The notes under the pieces are model-generated. The model searched no databases, was not told the origin of the DNA, and saw only the letters and a list, made by a program, of their open reading frames with translations. A DNA stretch of 45,751 bases, taken from contig PLRS01000061.1 in the NCBI GenBank assembly GCA_003164035.1, positions 1 through 45,751 on the forward strand, read 5' to 3'. Position 1 is the stretch's first letter. Each line of letters opens with the position of its first letter. The translations under genes were made by a program, and so were the position numbers. Positions 1 through 7,335 of this stretch are shown in pieces. The DNA comes from Bryobacterales bacterium. Lineage in GTDB: Bacteria > Acidobacteriota > Terriglobia > Bryobacterales > Bryobacteraceae.

Positions 1-495
1 AACCGCGGCTTCGGGTGAAATAGCGGAAGCGGCCGAGGAGGCGGCGCCTTCGGTCCCGAGGTTGGCAAGTGAATTTCGTTCGGGAGGGGCTGGCTGAGCA
101 TCCGGCGCGGCTGAGCGGGCACTGGCCGATTCCCGGCGGGAAGAAGAGGGCGCAACCGCGACTTCGGAGGGAAGCGCCGGAGCTGTCGAGGCTTGCGTCG
201 CTACCGCAAGAACGGGTTCGAGTGCGCTCGAGCGGCTTCGTGGCGACGGTACCACAGCCGGCCCAGGCGTGCTCCTCCCCGTTGCCGGGACCGTTTCGAG
301 CGATCCGTCGGTGGGCTCGGATGGGGCGTCAAGAAGGAGTTGAAAGGTACTGCCCCTTGCTACCGGCGCCGTGCCGTCCCCCGCTGTGCCGGCTGGAGAG
401 ACGGTCCTCTTTCCGGCGTTGCCCGCGACGGCCAGCGCCGGATCGAACAAGCCCAGAAGAGCCGATAGCGGGATGGACGGAACGGCGATGGTCAC
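1..495 (-). CDS. fliK: FliK-like flagellar hook-length control protein, N-terminal part (runs off left edge)
   Basis: Reading the minus strand leftward from a GTG at 495 gives one open frame with no stop to the window edge, so only the first 165 codons are present. It begins MTIAVPSIPLSALLGLFDPA and soon becomes a low-complexity Pro/Ala/Ser/Glu-rich stretch, as in the variable N-terminal half of FliK-family hook-length rulers. The conserved C-terminal FliK domain would lie outside the window and cannot be checked. GTG is the only usual start after an upstream in-frame TAA, and no clear ribosome binding site precedes it. The gene diverges from flgF, with about 200 bp between them. The plus-strand frames here (for example around 69-500) are shadows. 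The FliK assignment rests on composition, position and neighbours, so it is moderate; it could be another Pro-rich flagellar protein. Confidence 0.6.
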   Translation of the reverse strand, partial: MTIAVPSIPLSALLGLFDPALAVAGNAGKRTVSPAGTAGDGTAPVARGSTFQLLLDAPSEPTDGSLETVPATGRSTPGPAVVPSPRSRSSALEPVLAVATQASTAPALPSEVAVAPSSSRRESASARSAAPDAQPAPPERNSLANLGTEGAASSAASAISPEAAV

Positions 496-672
496 GCTGA
501 GTCGTATGCAGCGGGCGTGCCAGTCGAGGCAGATCCTCTTTTCAACCGGTTACGGCGAGTCGCGCGCCAGGAATTTGCCGCGCCAGAAAGGGCCGCGGCA
601 AGATTCTGCCGCGATGGGCGGACTGGCGCCGGCCAACGCGGCGCTTTTGCAAGGCTTCCGCAGCCTCGCCAT

Positions 673-690
673 TTGGTCTTCGGGTTGCAT
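673..690 (+). promoter_or_regulatory. sigma54-like -24/-12 promoter before flgF
   Basis: TTGG at 673-676 and TTGCA at 685-689 place the -24 GG (675-676) and -12 GC (687-688) exactly 10 bp apart, the sigma54 spacing. The middle of the -24 element (TCTT instead of CACG) is poor. Transcription would start near 700, only a few bases before the flgF ATG at 704, giving an almost leaderless message. It lies in the divergent fliK-flgF gap, where a promoter is expected. Sigma54 control of rod and hook genes is known in many flagellates. No enhancer site was found. Confidence 0.4.
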
Positions 691-703
691 TGCCTATGCC
701 GGC

Positions 704-1432
704 ATGGATTCTCTTACAGCTATCGCGGCCAGCGGCCTTCGCTCTCGGATGGAGTCGCTCGATCTGGTGGCGAACAACGTGGCGAACGCGTCCACCGGCG
801 GGTACAAGGCTGACCGCGAGTTCTATAGCCTTTATCTGGCTCCGGAGGCCGAAGGGGGCGATCCGGATTCCACCATGCCCGTGATCGAGCGTCCCTGGGT
901 CGATCTCAGCCAGGGCACGCTCCAAACCACCGGCAACGCTCTCGATGTGGCACTTTCGGGAAGCGGCTTCTTTGCGGTCCAGGGGCCGGGAGGCTCCTTA
1001 TACACGCGCAACGGCAGCTTTCGCCTGGCAGCCGATGGCAAGCTCAGCACTACGGAAGGCTACCCGTTGGCTGGCGCCGACGGGAAGGCGCTCACGCTCA
1101 CCGGTTCCCTGCCGATCGACATCTCCGCGGACGGCACCGTGCGCCAGAACGGAAATATCGTCGGCCAATTGCAGGTGGTCGACTTTCCGGGAGCGCGCGG
1201 GCTGCGCAAGCAGGGGACCAATTACTTTCGGCTCAGCGATCCGGCGACGACACCGCCGGCGCCCGCCGCGGCTTCGGTGGAGCAAGGAAAGCTGGAAGGC
1301 TCCAACACCGGCACGGCCGAATCGGCCATCCGGCTGGTCAGTATTATGAGGCAGTTCGAAATGCTTCAAAAGGCCGTCTCGATGGCTAACGACATGAACA
1401 AAGAAGCCATCGAGCAGGTAGCCAAAGTCTGA
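704..1432 (+). CDS. flgF: flagellar proximal rod protein FlgF
   Basis: FlgF is one of the proximal rod subunits of the flagellar basal body, exported by the flagellar type III system. The 242-aa protein begins MDSLTAIAASGLRSRMESLD and contains NNVANASTGGYKADREFYSLY, the N-terminal D0 signature of rod/hook proteins. GSGFFAVQG and YTRNGSF appear in the core, and the C-terminus has a coiled-coil heptad region (IRLVSIMRQFEMLQKAVSMANDM). The reading frame is open 330 bp further upstream, but rod proteins start right at the D0 helix, so ATG 704 is chosen. No clear Shine-Dalgarno precedes it, consistent with the short leader predicted from the sigma54-like site. The length (shorter than FlgG) and position before flgG favour FlgF. 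It is the first gene of the flgFGAHIJ run. Confidence 0.9.
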   Translation: MDSLTAIAASGLRSRMESLDLVANNVANASTGGYKADREFYSLYLAPEAEGGDPDSTMPVIERPWVDLSQGTLQTTGNALDVALSGSGFFAVQGPGGSLYTRNGSFRLAADGKLSTTEGYPLAGADGKALTLTGSLPIDISADGTVRQNGNIVGQLQVVDFPGARGLRKQGTNYFRLSDPATTPPAPAAASVEQGKLEGSNTGTAESAIRLVSIMRQFEMLQKAVSMANDMNKEAIEQVAKV

Positions 1433-1519
1433 GGCGCCGGGACGACGATGACGCCGAGGACATCGAATACAAGGACGCCGGCCAGCCCACCGGCACCGCT
1501 TGCCGAGGAGAGGTAGCAC

Positions 1520-2311
1520 ATGATACGAGCACTTTACAGCGCCGCCAGCGGAATGCAGGCGCAGGAAATGAACGTCGATAACATCGCCAACAACCTGGCC
1601 AACGCCAATACGGTGGGGTACAAGTACCGGCGTGCGCAGTTTCAAGACCTTATGTATCAGAGCGTGTTGCAACCGGGATCGGCCTCCAGCCAGCAGACCG
1701 TTACCCCGGCCGGCCTACAACTGGGACTGGGTGCGCGGCCCACCTCAAACGAGATCATCTTTACTGAGGGCGCCTTTTCGGAGACCGACAACCCTCTCGA
1801 CGTGGTCATCCAGGGCAACGGTTTCTTTCAGATTCAGCAGCCCAATGGCCAGTTGGCCTACACTCGCGCCGGCCAGTTCCAGCTCGACATGAACGGTAAC
1901 ATCGTCAATTCCAGCGGCTATCCGCTTCAGCCTCAGATCACCATTCCGGCCGATGCCCAACAAGTCACCATTGCGCAGGACGGCACCGTATCCTATACCC
2001 TGCCCAACCAAACCGCCGTGCAGCAGGCAGGGCAGATTCAACTGGCGAACTTTCAGAACCCGGCCGGCCTGAACAGTCTGGGTGGCGGTCTCTACGAACC
2101 GACCGACGCTTCGGGAACGGCCACGGTGGGAGTTCCCGGCGGACCGGATGGCATGGGGTCGCTGCTGCAGGGATACGTCGAACAATCCAACGTTTCGATT
2201 GTCAACGAGTTCATCAACCTGATTCAGGCACAGCGCGGATACGAAGCCAATTCCAAGGTGGTGACCGCGGCCGACAACATGTACCAACAGGTGAATAATC
2301 TAGCCAAATGA
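1520..2311 (+). CDS. flgG: flagellar distal rod protein FlgG
   Basis: FlgG forms the distal rod that joins the proximal rod to the hook. The 263-aa product has the canonical start MIRALYSAASGMQAQEMNVD, then NNLANANTVGYK, GNGFFQIQQPNG and YTRAGQFQLD. The C-terminal D0 region carries NVSIVNEFINLIQAQRGYE followed by NSKVVTAADNMYQ, typical of FlgG. Length matches the family (about 260 aa). A GAGGAGAG ribosome binding site lies just before ATG 1520. The stop codon overlaps the flgA start by 4 bp, so the two are translationally coupled. The 87-bp gap from flgF holds nothing else that I can see. Confidence 0.97.
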   Translation: MIRALYSAASGMQAQEMNVDNIANNLANANTVGYKYRRAQFQDLMYQSVLQPGSASSQQTVTPAGLQLGLGARPTSNEIIFTEGAFSETDNPLDVVIQGNGFFQIQQPNGQLAYTRAGQFQLDMNGNIVNSSGYPLQPQITIPADAQQVTIAQDGTVSYTLPNQTAVQQAGQIQLANFQNPAGLNSLGGGLYEPTDASGTATVGVPGGPDGMGSLLQGYVEQSNVSIVNEFINLIQAQRGYEANSKVVTAADNMYQQVNNLAK

Positions 2312-3183
2312 TGCCGCTCGCTCTATTTGCGATGGCCGGCTGCCTGGCGGTGGCGCCGAAAGCGGACCGGATCGAGGCGCGGGATCTGGCCGCCGCCTAT
2401 CCCGAGCTTGCCGCGGCGGCGGGCGACGCCATTTTAGCACCCGCCCCGGAACCGGGATTTACGCGAATCTTCCGCGGGCCGGAACTGCGCCGGCTGGCGG
2501 CCCGGTTTGGGGTGCAGGATCCGCCCGACGAGGAAATCTGCGTCACCCGCAAGACGATGCCGGTGGACCCGGCCCGCTTGCTGGAAGCCATGAAGCGGCT
2601 TCTGCCCGAGGCCCGCATCGAGTTGCAGGACTACAGCCGCCAACCGGTGCCCGAAGGTCCCTTTCACTTCGATCCGCGCACCCTGCGCGGCTCCCCAACG
2701 GCGGCGATCTGGCCGGGCTGGGTGGAGTATGCCTCCAACCGGCATTTCACGGTATGGGCGAAGGTGAAGCTGAACCTGAAAGTGCGCCGCGTGATGGCGG
2801 TGGCCGATCTGGTTCCGGGCGGACCGATTGCGGCAGCAGCGGTTGCCGAGACTCTGGTCGAGGCGTTACCGTCGGCAGTGCCATACGCGGAATCTGCCGC
2901 GGCGGTGATCGGGCGCTGGCCGCGGGTCGCCGTTCCAGCGGGAGGCGCTATTCGTGCGGACCAGTTGGAGCCGGCTCGGGCGGTGATGCGGGGGCAGACG
3001 GTGACGGTTGAGGTCGCCGCCGAGGGCGCTCGCCTGGAGCTGGAGGCAGAGGCCGAGGCAGCGGGCGATATCGGCGATGCGGTCGCGGTGCTCAATCCGT
3101 CTTCGCACAAACGGTTTCTGGCGCGCGTGGTGGGGCCGGGCAGAGTCCTGGTCACGACCACGCCGGATGGGGGAACGCAATGA
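2308..3183 (+). CDS. flgA: flagellar P-ring assembly chaperone FlgA
   Basis: FlgA is the periplasmic chaperone for polymerisation of the FlgI P-ring around the rod. The 291-aa protein has a short hydrophobic N-terminus (PLALFAMAGCLAVA) that should direct export. The C-terminal half carries the SAF/FlgA-type domain: VPAGGAIRADQLEPARAVMR followed by RGQTVTVEVAAEGARLELEA, GDIGDAVAVLNPSSHKRFLA and a final beta strand ARVVGPGRVLV. It overlaps flgG and flgH by 4 bp each. The N-terminal 120 residues are divergent, as is common for FlgA. MAGC at residues 9-12 loosely resembles a lipobox, but its -3 residue is Met and I would not call it a lipoprotein. Confidence 0.85.
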   Translation: MMPLALFAMAGCLAVAPKADRIEARDLAAAYPELAAAAGDAILAPAPEPGFTRIFRGPELRRLAARFGVQDPPDEEICVTRKTMPVDPARLLEAMKRLLPEARIELQDYSRQPVPEGPFHFDPRTLRGSPTAAIWPGWVEYASNRHFTVWAKVKLNLKVRRVMAVADLVPGGPIAAAAVAETLVEALPSAVPYAESAAAVIGRWPRVAVPAGGAIRADQLEPARAVMRGQTVTVEVAAEGARLELEAEAEAAGDIGDAVAVLNPSSHKRFLARVVGPGRVLVTTTPDGGTQ

Positions 3184-3899
3184 ACGCACGAGAATCGAAG
3201 GGCCGTTGGCTGACTGGCATCTTATGCCTTCTGTGGCTATTGTTGTGGCCGCTCGAAGCCAAAAAGAAAAAGGACAATCTTCCGGGGCAGAGCCCGCTCG
3301 ACCGCTATGTGGCGCAATCGCTGGCTCGGCAGGCGGAAGCTCCTCCTGCCACGCCGGGCGCCATCTGGCAACCCGGATCCCGACTGGCCGACGCCGCACG
3401 CGACGTACGCGCCAGCCAGGTGGACGATGTGCTCACCATCGTGGTGGCCGAACAGGCGTCGGCTGTAGTCACCGGTGCCACTCAGACCAAACGGGTTTCG
3501 AGCACGGCGAACTCGATCACCGCGCTGGCCGGCGTCAAAAGCGCTACCGGGGCGCTAGCCAACCTGGCCAACACTTCCGGGGACACCGAACTGAACGGGC
3601 AAGGAACCACCAGCCGCACCACCACCATCACCACCACGCTCACTGCGCGCGTGGTCGGCGTGCTTCCCAATGGCGCCCTGGTAATCGAAGCGGCCAGGGA
3701 CTTGTCGATCAACTCGGAGCGGCAAACGATCACCGTGAGGGGGGTGGTGCGCCCGGCCGACATCGACCCGACCAACAGCGTGCAGTCGACCAGGGTGGCC
3801 CAGCTCGAAGTGCGGATCGACGGTAAAGGCGTAGTGAACGACGCCATTCGGCGTCCCAACTTCCTCTATCGGCTGATCCTCGGCCTACTGCCATTCTGA
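3180..3899 (+). CDS. flgH: flagellar L-ring protein FlgH
   Basis: FlgH builds the L-ring in the outer membrane. The 239-aa protein has a signal peptide (WLTGILCLLWLLLW, then LEA before KKKK). The family core follows: SRLADAARDVRASQVDDVLT, then VAEQASAVVTGAT, an NGQGTTSR segment with a Thr-rich run, and VVGVLPNGALVIEAARDLSI. NSERQTITVRGVVRPADID and the C-terminal GKGVVNDAIRRPNFLYRL complete the signature. FlgH is normally a lipoprotein, but no lipobox Cys is present here: Cys16 sits inside the hydrophobic core with the wrong context, so signal peptidase I cleavage is predicted. It overlaps flgA by 4 bp. Confidence 0.95.
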   Translation: MNARESKGRWLTGILCLLWLLLWPLEAKKKKDNLPGQSPLDRYVAQSLARQAEAPPATPGAIWQPGSRLADAARDVRASQVDDVLTIVVAEQASAVVTGATQTKRVSSTANSITALAGVKSATGALANLANTSGDTELNGQGTTSRTTTITTTLTARVVGVLPNGALVIEAARDLSINSERQTITVRGVVRPADIDPTNSVQSTRVAQLEVRIDGKGVVNDAIRRPNFLYRLILGLLPF

Positions 3900-3925
3900 A
3901 GAGGTTTTCGGGAAAGGGAGTGAAG

Positions 3926-5020
3926 ATGATCTCGTTACTGGCGCTGGCGGCATTCTGGGTCGAGCCGGTTCCGGCTCGTGCCGCGCGCTTGAAGGACCTG
4001 GTCGCGGTGGAAGGAGTGCGCGAGAATCAACTCCTCGGCTACGGGCTGGTGGTGGGTCTGAAAGGCACGGGCGACCGCCAGCAGACTCTCTTCCCTTACC
4101 AGACTCTAGCCAACATGCTGGCGCGCATGGGCCTCACCATCAGCGCCACCACCATCCAGGTGAAGAACACGGCGGCGGTGATGGTCACCTCCACGCTGCC
4201 ACCGTTTGCCCAGCCCGGTTTGCAGCTCGACACCACCATCGCTTCGGTCGGCGACGCGCCCAACCTGCAAGGTGGCATCCTCCTGCTGACCTCGCTGCGC
4301 GGCGCCGACGGACAGGTATACGCCGTGGCGCAGGGCCCGGTGGTAACCGGAGGGTTTGTAGCCGGGCAGGGCGGAACCTCGCAGACCGTGAACCATCCGA
4401 CGGTCGGGCGTGGACCGGGCGGGGCGACGGTGGAACGCTCCGCGCCATCGGTAATACCGAAGGCGATCGTGCACTTGCAGTTGCGGCGGGCCGATTTCAC
4501 CACCGCCAGCCGAATCGCCGAGGCCATCAACCGGCGCTTCGGGGAACCTTTCACCAGCGGCGCCAAACCGGAAAACGCCGGTCTGGTCTCGGTGGCGATT
4601 CCGAAGGATTACGAAAATCGCGCCGCCGAATTCCTGGCGGAACTGGAAAACCTGATGGTGGAAGCCGACCGGCCCGCCCGCGTAGTGGTAAACGAACGCA
4701 CCGGCACGATTGTGCTCGGCAAGGACGTGCGTGTCTCTCCGGTGGCGATTCTGCATGGAAACCTGAGCGTCGAGATCCAGACCACGCTAGAGGTTTCACA
4801 GCCAGCGCCCATGTCGCAGGGAACAACCCAAGTCGTACCCCAAACCACCGTGAACGCCAAGGAGGAGAAGGCCCGCAACGTGGTGCTTCCGCAGGGTGCG
4901 ACGGTGGAAGAACTGGTGCGGGCGATGGCCGCCATCGGCTCGACGCCGCGCGATGTGATCGCCATTCTACAGAGCCTCAAGGCTGCCGGCGCCTTGGACG
5001 CGGAGCTGGAGGTCATCTGA
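3926..5020 (+). CDS. flgI: flagellar P-ring protein FlgI
   Basis: FlgI polymerises into the periplasmic P-ring around the rod. The 364-aa protein has a cleavable signal peptide ending PVPARA, then the strongly conserved RLKDLVAVEGVRENQLLGYG, VVGLKGTGD and QTLANMLARMG. The C-terminal half has RPARVVVNERTGTIVLG, VRVSPVAILHGNLSVEIQ and ATVEELVRAMAAIGSTPRDV, ending GALDAELEVI. A GTG at 3920 is in frame, but it overlaps the GGGAG ribosome binding site (3916-3920). ATG 3926 lies 5 bp after that site and is the better start. It follows flgH by 26 bp in the flgFGAHIJ operon. Confidence 0.97.
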   Translation: MISLLALAAFWVEPVPARAARLKDLVAVEGVRENQLLGYGLVVGLKGTGDRQQTLFPYQTLANMLARMGLTISATTIQVKNTAAVMVTSTLPPFAQPGLQLDTTIASVGDAPNLQGGILLLTSLRGADGQVYAVAQGPVVTGGFVAGQGGTSQTVNHPTVGRGPGGATVERSAPSVIPKAIVHLQLRRADFTTASRIAEAINRRFGEPFTSGAKPENAGLVSVAIPKDYENRAAEFLAELENLMVEADRPARVVVNERTGTIVLGKDVRVSPVAILHGNLSVEIQTTLEVSQPAPMSQGTTQVVPQTTVNAKEEKARNVVLPQGATVEELVRAMAAIGSTPRDVIAILQSLKAAGALDAELEVI

Positions 5021-5048
5021 TGGGCCGAAGGGTTGGAGTGGCGAGGCA

Positions 5049-5342
5049 ATGAACGATCTGAGCGGCAGGCTCGAGGTTCAGCAGGCGCTTTCGATTCCGC
5101 CTGGAGGGCAGACGAAGAATTCGGCCCAAATCCGCCAGGCGTCCCAGCAATTCGAGGCGATCCTGCTGACCCAGATCCTTTCCATGGCCAGCGAGAACGG
5201 TGGCTGGCTCGGCTCCGGTGACGATTCCGCCTCGGGTTGCGCCACCGGCCTGGCGGAGCAGCAACTTGGCACGATGCTGGCCGAAAAGGGCGGCATCGGG
5301 CTCGCACCTCTTATTGCTCAAGGCCTCGAAGCCCGCAAGTAA
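5049..5342 (+). CDS. flgJ: FlgJ-like rod-binding protein (rod domain only)
   Basis: A 97-aa protein matching the rod-binding domain of FlgJ: IRQASQQFEAILLTQILSMA is the classic helix, followed by a linker and a second helix ending GGIGLAPLIAQGLEARK. In enterobacteria FlgJ is a rod cap with a C-terminal muramidase. Here the muramidase domain is absent, as in many other phyla, so a separate peptidoglycan hydrolase would have to open the wall. A GAGG ribosome binding site precedes ATG 5049. It is the last gene of the operon, 28 bp after flgI and convergent with fliS. Confidence 0.85.
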   Translation: MNDLSGRLEVQQALSIPPGGQTKNSAQIRQASQQFEAILLTQILSMASENGGWLGSGDDSASGCATGLAEQQLGTMLAEKGGIGLAPLIAQGLEARK

Positions 5343-5359
5343 GCGGGCCGCGAGTCCGC

Positions 5360-5399
5360 AACCGGGTTCCGGTTCAACACTCAAAAGCTCCAGGAGTGT
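5360..5399. terminator. possible hairpins between convergent flgJ and fliS
   Basis: AACCGG-GTT-CCGGTT (5360-5374) forms a 6-bp stem. AACACTC pairs with GAGTGTT (5377-5383 with 5394-5400), overlapping the end of fliS. Neither is followed by a T-run, so intrinsic termination is uncertain; the position between convergent operons is the main support. Confidence 0.3.
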
Positions 5400-5842
5400 T
5401 CGGTGATCGCCAGAGCCGGACCGTAGGAGCTATGCCCGGCCCATGTTTCCTTTACCGGGACCGCGGCCGGGCGAAGCGCTTCGATAATTCCATCCCAGGC
5501 TTCGGTCAGGGTCGCAAGCAGGGCCAGCACTTCACCGAGCGGCTCATCGGCTTGACGGAGGTTCGCTTCGTTCAAACGGCGCAGCATATAATCATACAAA
5601 CGGGCAAGCTGGAGGGCGATCTCGCCGCCGCGATGATGATCGAGCGCGGCTGTCAGTTCCACCAGAATCCGGGTCGCGCGGGAAATAGATCTGGACCGCT
5701 CGCGGATCTCGCCTTTCGCCAGATGACGGCGCGCCTCCCGCACGGCCTCGGCACAGTTCTGATAACAGATCCGCACCAGGGCGACGGGATCCGCCGATAA
5801 GAGACTACTCTCTGCGTACGCTTCATTGGCTCTCTGCCACAT
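5381..5842 (-). CDS. fliS: flagellin export chaperone FliS
   Basis: FliS binds the C-terminus of unpolymerised flagellin in the cytoplasm and hands it to the export gate. The 153-aa all-helical protein shows the family pattern: YAESSLLSADPVALVRICYQ at the N-terminus (compare Y...V.TA.P..LV.MLYDG), a RSRSISRATRILVELTAALD helix, then GGEIALQLARLYDYMLRRLN and NLRQADEPLGEVLALLATLT. GGGAG precedes the ATG by 7 bp. It lies 47 bp downstream of flaG and is probably co-transcribed from the sigma28-like site. No flagellin gene (fliC) or fliD is in the window. Confidence 0.85.
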   Translation of the reverse strand: MWQRANEAYAESSLLSADPVALVRICYQNCAEAVREARRHLAKGEIRERSRSISRATRILVELTAALDHHRGGEIALQLARLYDYMLRRLNEANLRQADEPLGEVLALLATLTEAWDGIIEALRPAAVPVKETWAGHSSYGPALAITEHSWSF

Positions 5843-5889
5843 TCTCTATCTCCCGGAAACTCTTATCGGATGAAAAGTCCGGTTCCGTC

Positions 5890-6168
5890 TTATGTTTTGC
5901 CGAGGTCCGCGGCCAGAGCCAACACGTATTCCGGCGGTATTTGAACCAGCACCTGCTTGGTGGTGGAATCCACCACGCGGACAACCATGCGCTTGGAGGC
6001 GCTGTCCTGCTGGTAGGTAAGTTCCTGGTTCGGTCCATACAACTCGGCGCTGTTGACTGCCTTGACGGCCTGCACGATCTCCCGATTCTGGGCAGCCCGA
6101 TCGGTTTCAGTCGGGGTGCTGGCCGCCGGCGCCATGGGCAGGTTCTGATTGATTGAGCTGACTTCCAT
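5890..6168 (-). CDS. flaG: FlaG family protein
   Basis: The 92-aa protein matches the FlaG family: an Asn/Ala/Pro-rich N-terminus, then ELTYQQDSASKRMVVRVVDS and TKQVLVQIPPEYVLALAADL. The family core is 'F..D...g..vVkvvD..T.EVIRQIP.E..L.l...l'. FlaG influences filament length in several bacteria; its biochemistry is not settled. GAGGAG precedes the ATG. It sits between a sigma28-like promoter and fliS, the usual late-class flagellar arrangement. Confidence 0.85.
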   Translation of the reverse strand: MEVSSINQNLPMAPAASTPTETDRAAQNREIVQAVKAVNSAELYGPNQELTYQQDSASKRMVVRVVDSTTKQVLVQIPPEYVLALAADLGKT

Positions 6169-6231
6169 AGATGCTCCTCATTTGGCGGTTCTACCGGTGG
6201 TCGGAACACGCCGGTATCTTCTCCACTGGTC

Positions 6232-6258
6232 TTATCGGTAACATTCGGAAAATCTTGT
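6232..6258 (-). promoter_or_regulatory. sigma28 (FliA)-like promoter for flaG-fliS
   Basis: On the minus strand ACCGATAA (complement of 6232-6239) matches 7 of 8 bases of the FliA -10 element GCCGATAA. Fifteen bases upstream the -35 position reads ACAA, against TAAA. It lies 64 bp before the flaG start. FliA control of late flagellar genes is well established, so the position supports the call; the weak -35 lowers it. Confidence 0.45.
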
Positions 6259-6356
6259 AACCCGTCGCCGGCGATTCAAAGAGCGCCCCAACCGGCCGAA
6301 GAGTACCCCAGGGAGAGTCGAGAACCGTCATGCGAAAGCCCCGAGCCGGTACGGTC

Positions 6357-6539
6357 ATGATCGGAATCCAGCCCGCCGAACTTCCATGGCTTCGCATGCT
6401 GGTCGCCTTGCTGCGCCATCCCGACCCTTCGACTCCCGAACTCACCCGGCGGGCATTGTTGTACTTACACGACGCGGCCGCCCGCTCCGCGCTCCATCCG
6501 AGCGCTAAACCCGGCGACGGCTACCTGCACTGTTCCTGA
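6357..6539 (+). CDS. small hypothetical protein next to flaG
   Basis: A 60-aa reading frame, MIGIQPAELPWLRMLVALLR, then HPDPSTPELTRRALLYLHDA. It has a plausible amphipathic helix pattern and is divergent from flaG. An in-frame ATG at 6330 would add 9 residues; neither start has a strong ribosome binding site. I do not recognise a named family. It may be a true small acidobacterial protein or the tail of a larger gene cut off by the IS region that begins just downstream. Confidence 0.4.
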   Translation: MIGIQPAELPWLRMLVALLRHPDPSTPELTRRALLYLHDAAARSALHPSAKPGDGYLHCS

Positions 6540-6569
6540 CCACCGCCAGCGATTCCCTAAACCGAGAGG

Positions 6570-6762
6570 CGGCGGAGTCCTAAACCATTAATCCGCCGCA
6601 GTTGTGCGCCGTAGGGAACCCGATAGCCCCCAGCGGGTGGTAGCGCTGGGTATATTGCTGAAACAGGCGGCGACCGGCAAGGTCTTCAATCAACAGCAAA
6701 CACAGTGGCTGGTAGTCCGCCAATCGCCCGCGTATGGGTGGTTGCGGATCGCTTTGCGGCAT
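6570..6762 (-). pseudogene. DUF4338-like fragment, frameshifted
   Basis: The minus strand reads RLADYQPLCLLLIEDLAGRR, then LFQQYTQRYHPLG. A one-base shift near 6625 restores YRVPYGAQLR. Together these recall the 'RYH.LGYRVPYGAQLRY' core of DUF4338-type proteins, which occur in IS-linked ORFs and in Druantia-like defence genes. The frame then ends at a stop after about 12 more codons, where the family would continue for over 150 residues. On the plus strand around 6795-6840 a reading ETVSFCGRVLTAGERER resembles the N-terminus of the same family in the opposite orientation, so the locus may have been inverted. Recognition is from memory. Confidence 0.5.
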
Positions 6763-6901
6763 GCCGCCACCGCGGGAGAGCGGAACACTTGGAAGAGACC
6801 GTTTCGTTCTGCGGGCGCGTGCTCACCGCCGGCGAGCGCGAGCGGTGGCGGCCTTGTCGATGGCCCCGGCTACGGCGTCGGGACCGTGCTGACGAATGAG
6901 T

Positions 6902-7321
6902 GAGCTTCCGCTGGTCGCCTTGGTAGCCGAGCGACTCGAAATGACCCCAGTCGACCTCGAAGCGTTCGCCCGGCTTTGGCTCCATACGCACGAAGGCTCG
7001 TTGCGGCTTCGACTGCGGGCGCACTTCATGCACATAGTGGCGCAGAATGCTGCCGCCACCGATGTAGCCCAGCGGTTGGATCCGTTGCCCGATCACGGCG
7101 GCGCTGGCGCAAGGATCCTTTTCGAGTAACTCGGCGATGGTGGCTTTATACGGGTCGAGCTTGCTGGATCGGGGCGGTCCAGCGGGAGTTTGGGCCGGCA
7201 TGTCCAGATGCTTCTTGATCGTTTCCCAGCCCATGTGCAGATGGCGCTCGATCTTGCGGATCGGCCAGTGGTCGGACCAGTACAGGCGATGCAGGTCGTT
7301 GATCTGTTCCGTCGTAAGCAT
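6902..7321 (-). pseudogene. istA: IS21-family transposase (IstA) N-terminal fragment
   Basis: The minus strand encodes MLTTEQINDLHRLYWSDHWP and RKIERHLHMGWETIKKHLD, a helix-turn-helix typical of IstA. It continues into FVRMEPKPGERFEVDWGHFE, where the Asp of VDWG is the first DDE catalytic acid. After GDQRKL (near 6902) the homology stops and the frame continues into unrelated sequence to 6686. A usual IstA has about 350 more residues, so the rest of the catalytic domain is gone. In another frame just downstream, RQHGPDAVAGAIDKAATARA could be a remnant of the far C-terminus, which would mean an internal deletion. No IstB partner is visible. Non-functional. Confidence 0.75.
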
Positions 7322-7335
7322 GGGCCCGATCCCAT

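Noticed and set aside
69-500. Plus-strand frames of 91-143 aa upstream of flgF, and an in-frame extension of flgF back to 371 with two TGA codons further up
   Set aside because: The minus strand has a stop-free Pro/Ala/Ser-rich FliK-like frame over the same bases, and FlgF proteins start at the D0 helix (704). The plus frames are antisense shadows.
6686-6901. C-terminal 71 codons of the 211-aa frame containing the IstA fragment
   Set aside because: Arg/Ser/His-rich and unlike IstA; the frame has simply run into unrelated remnant sequence after residue 140.
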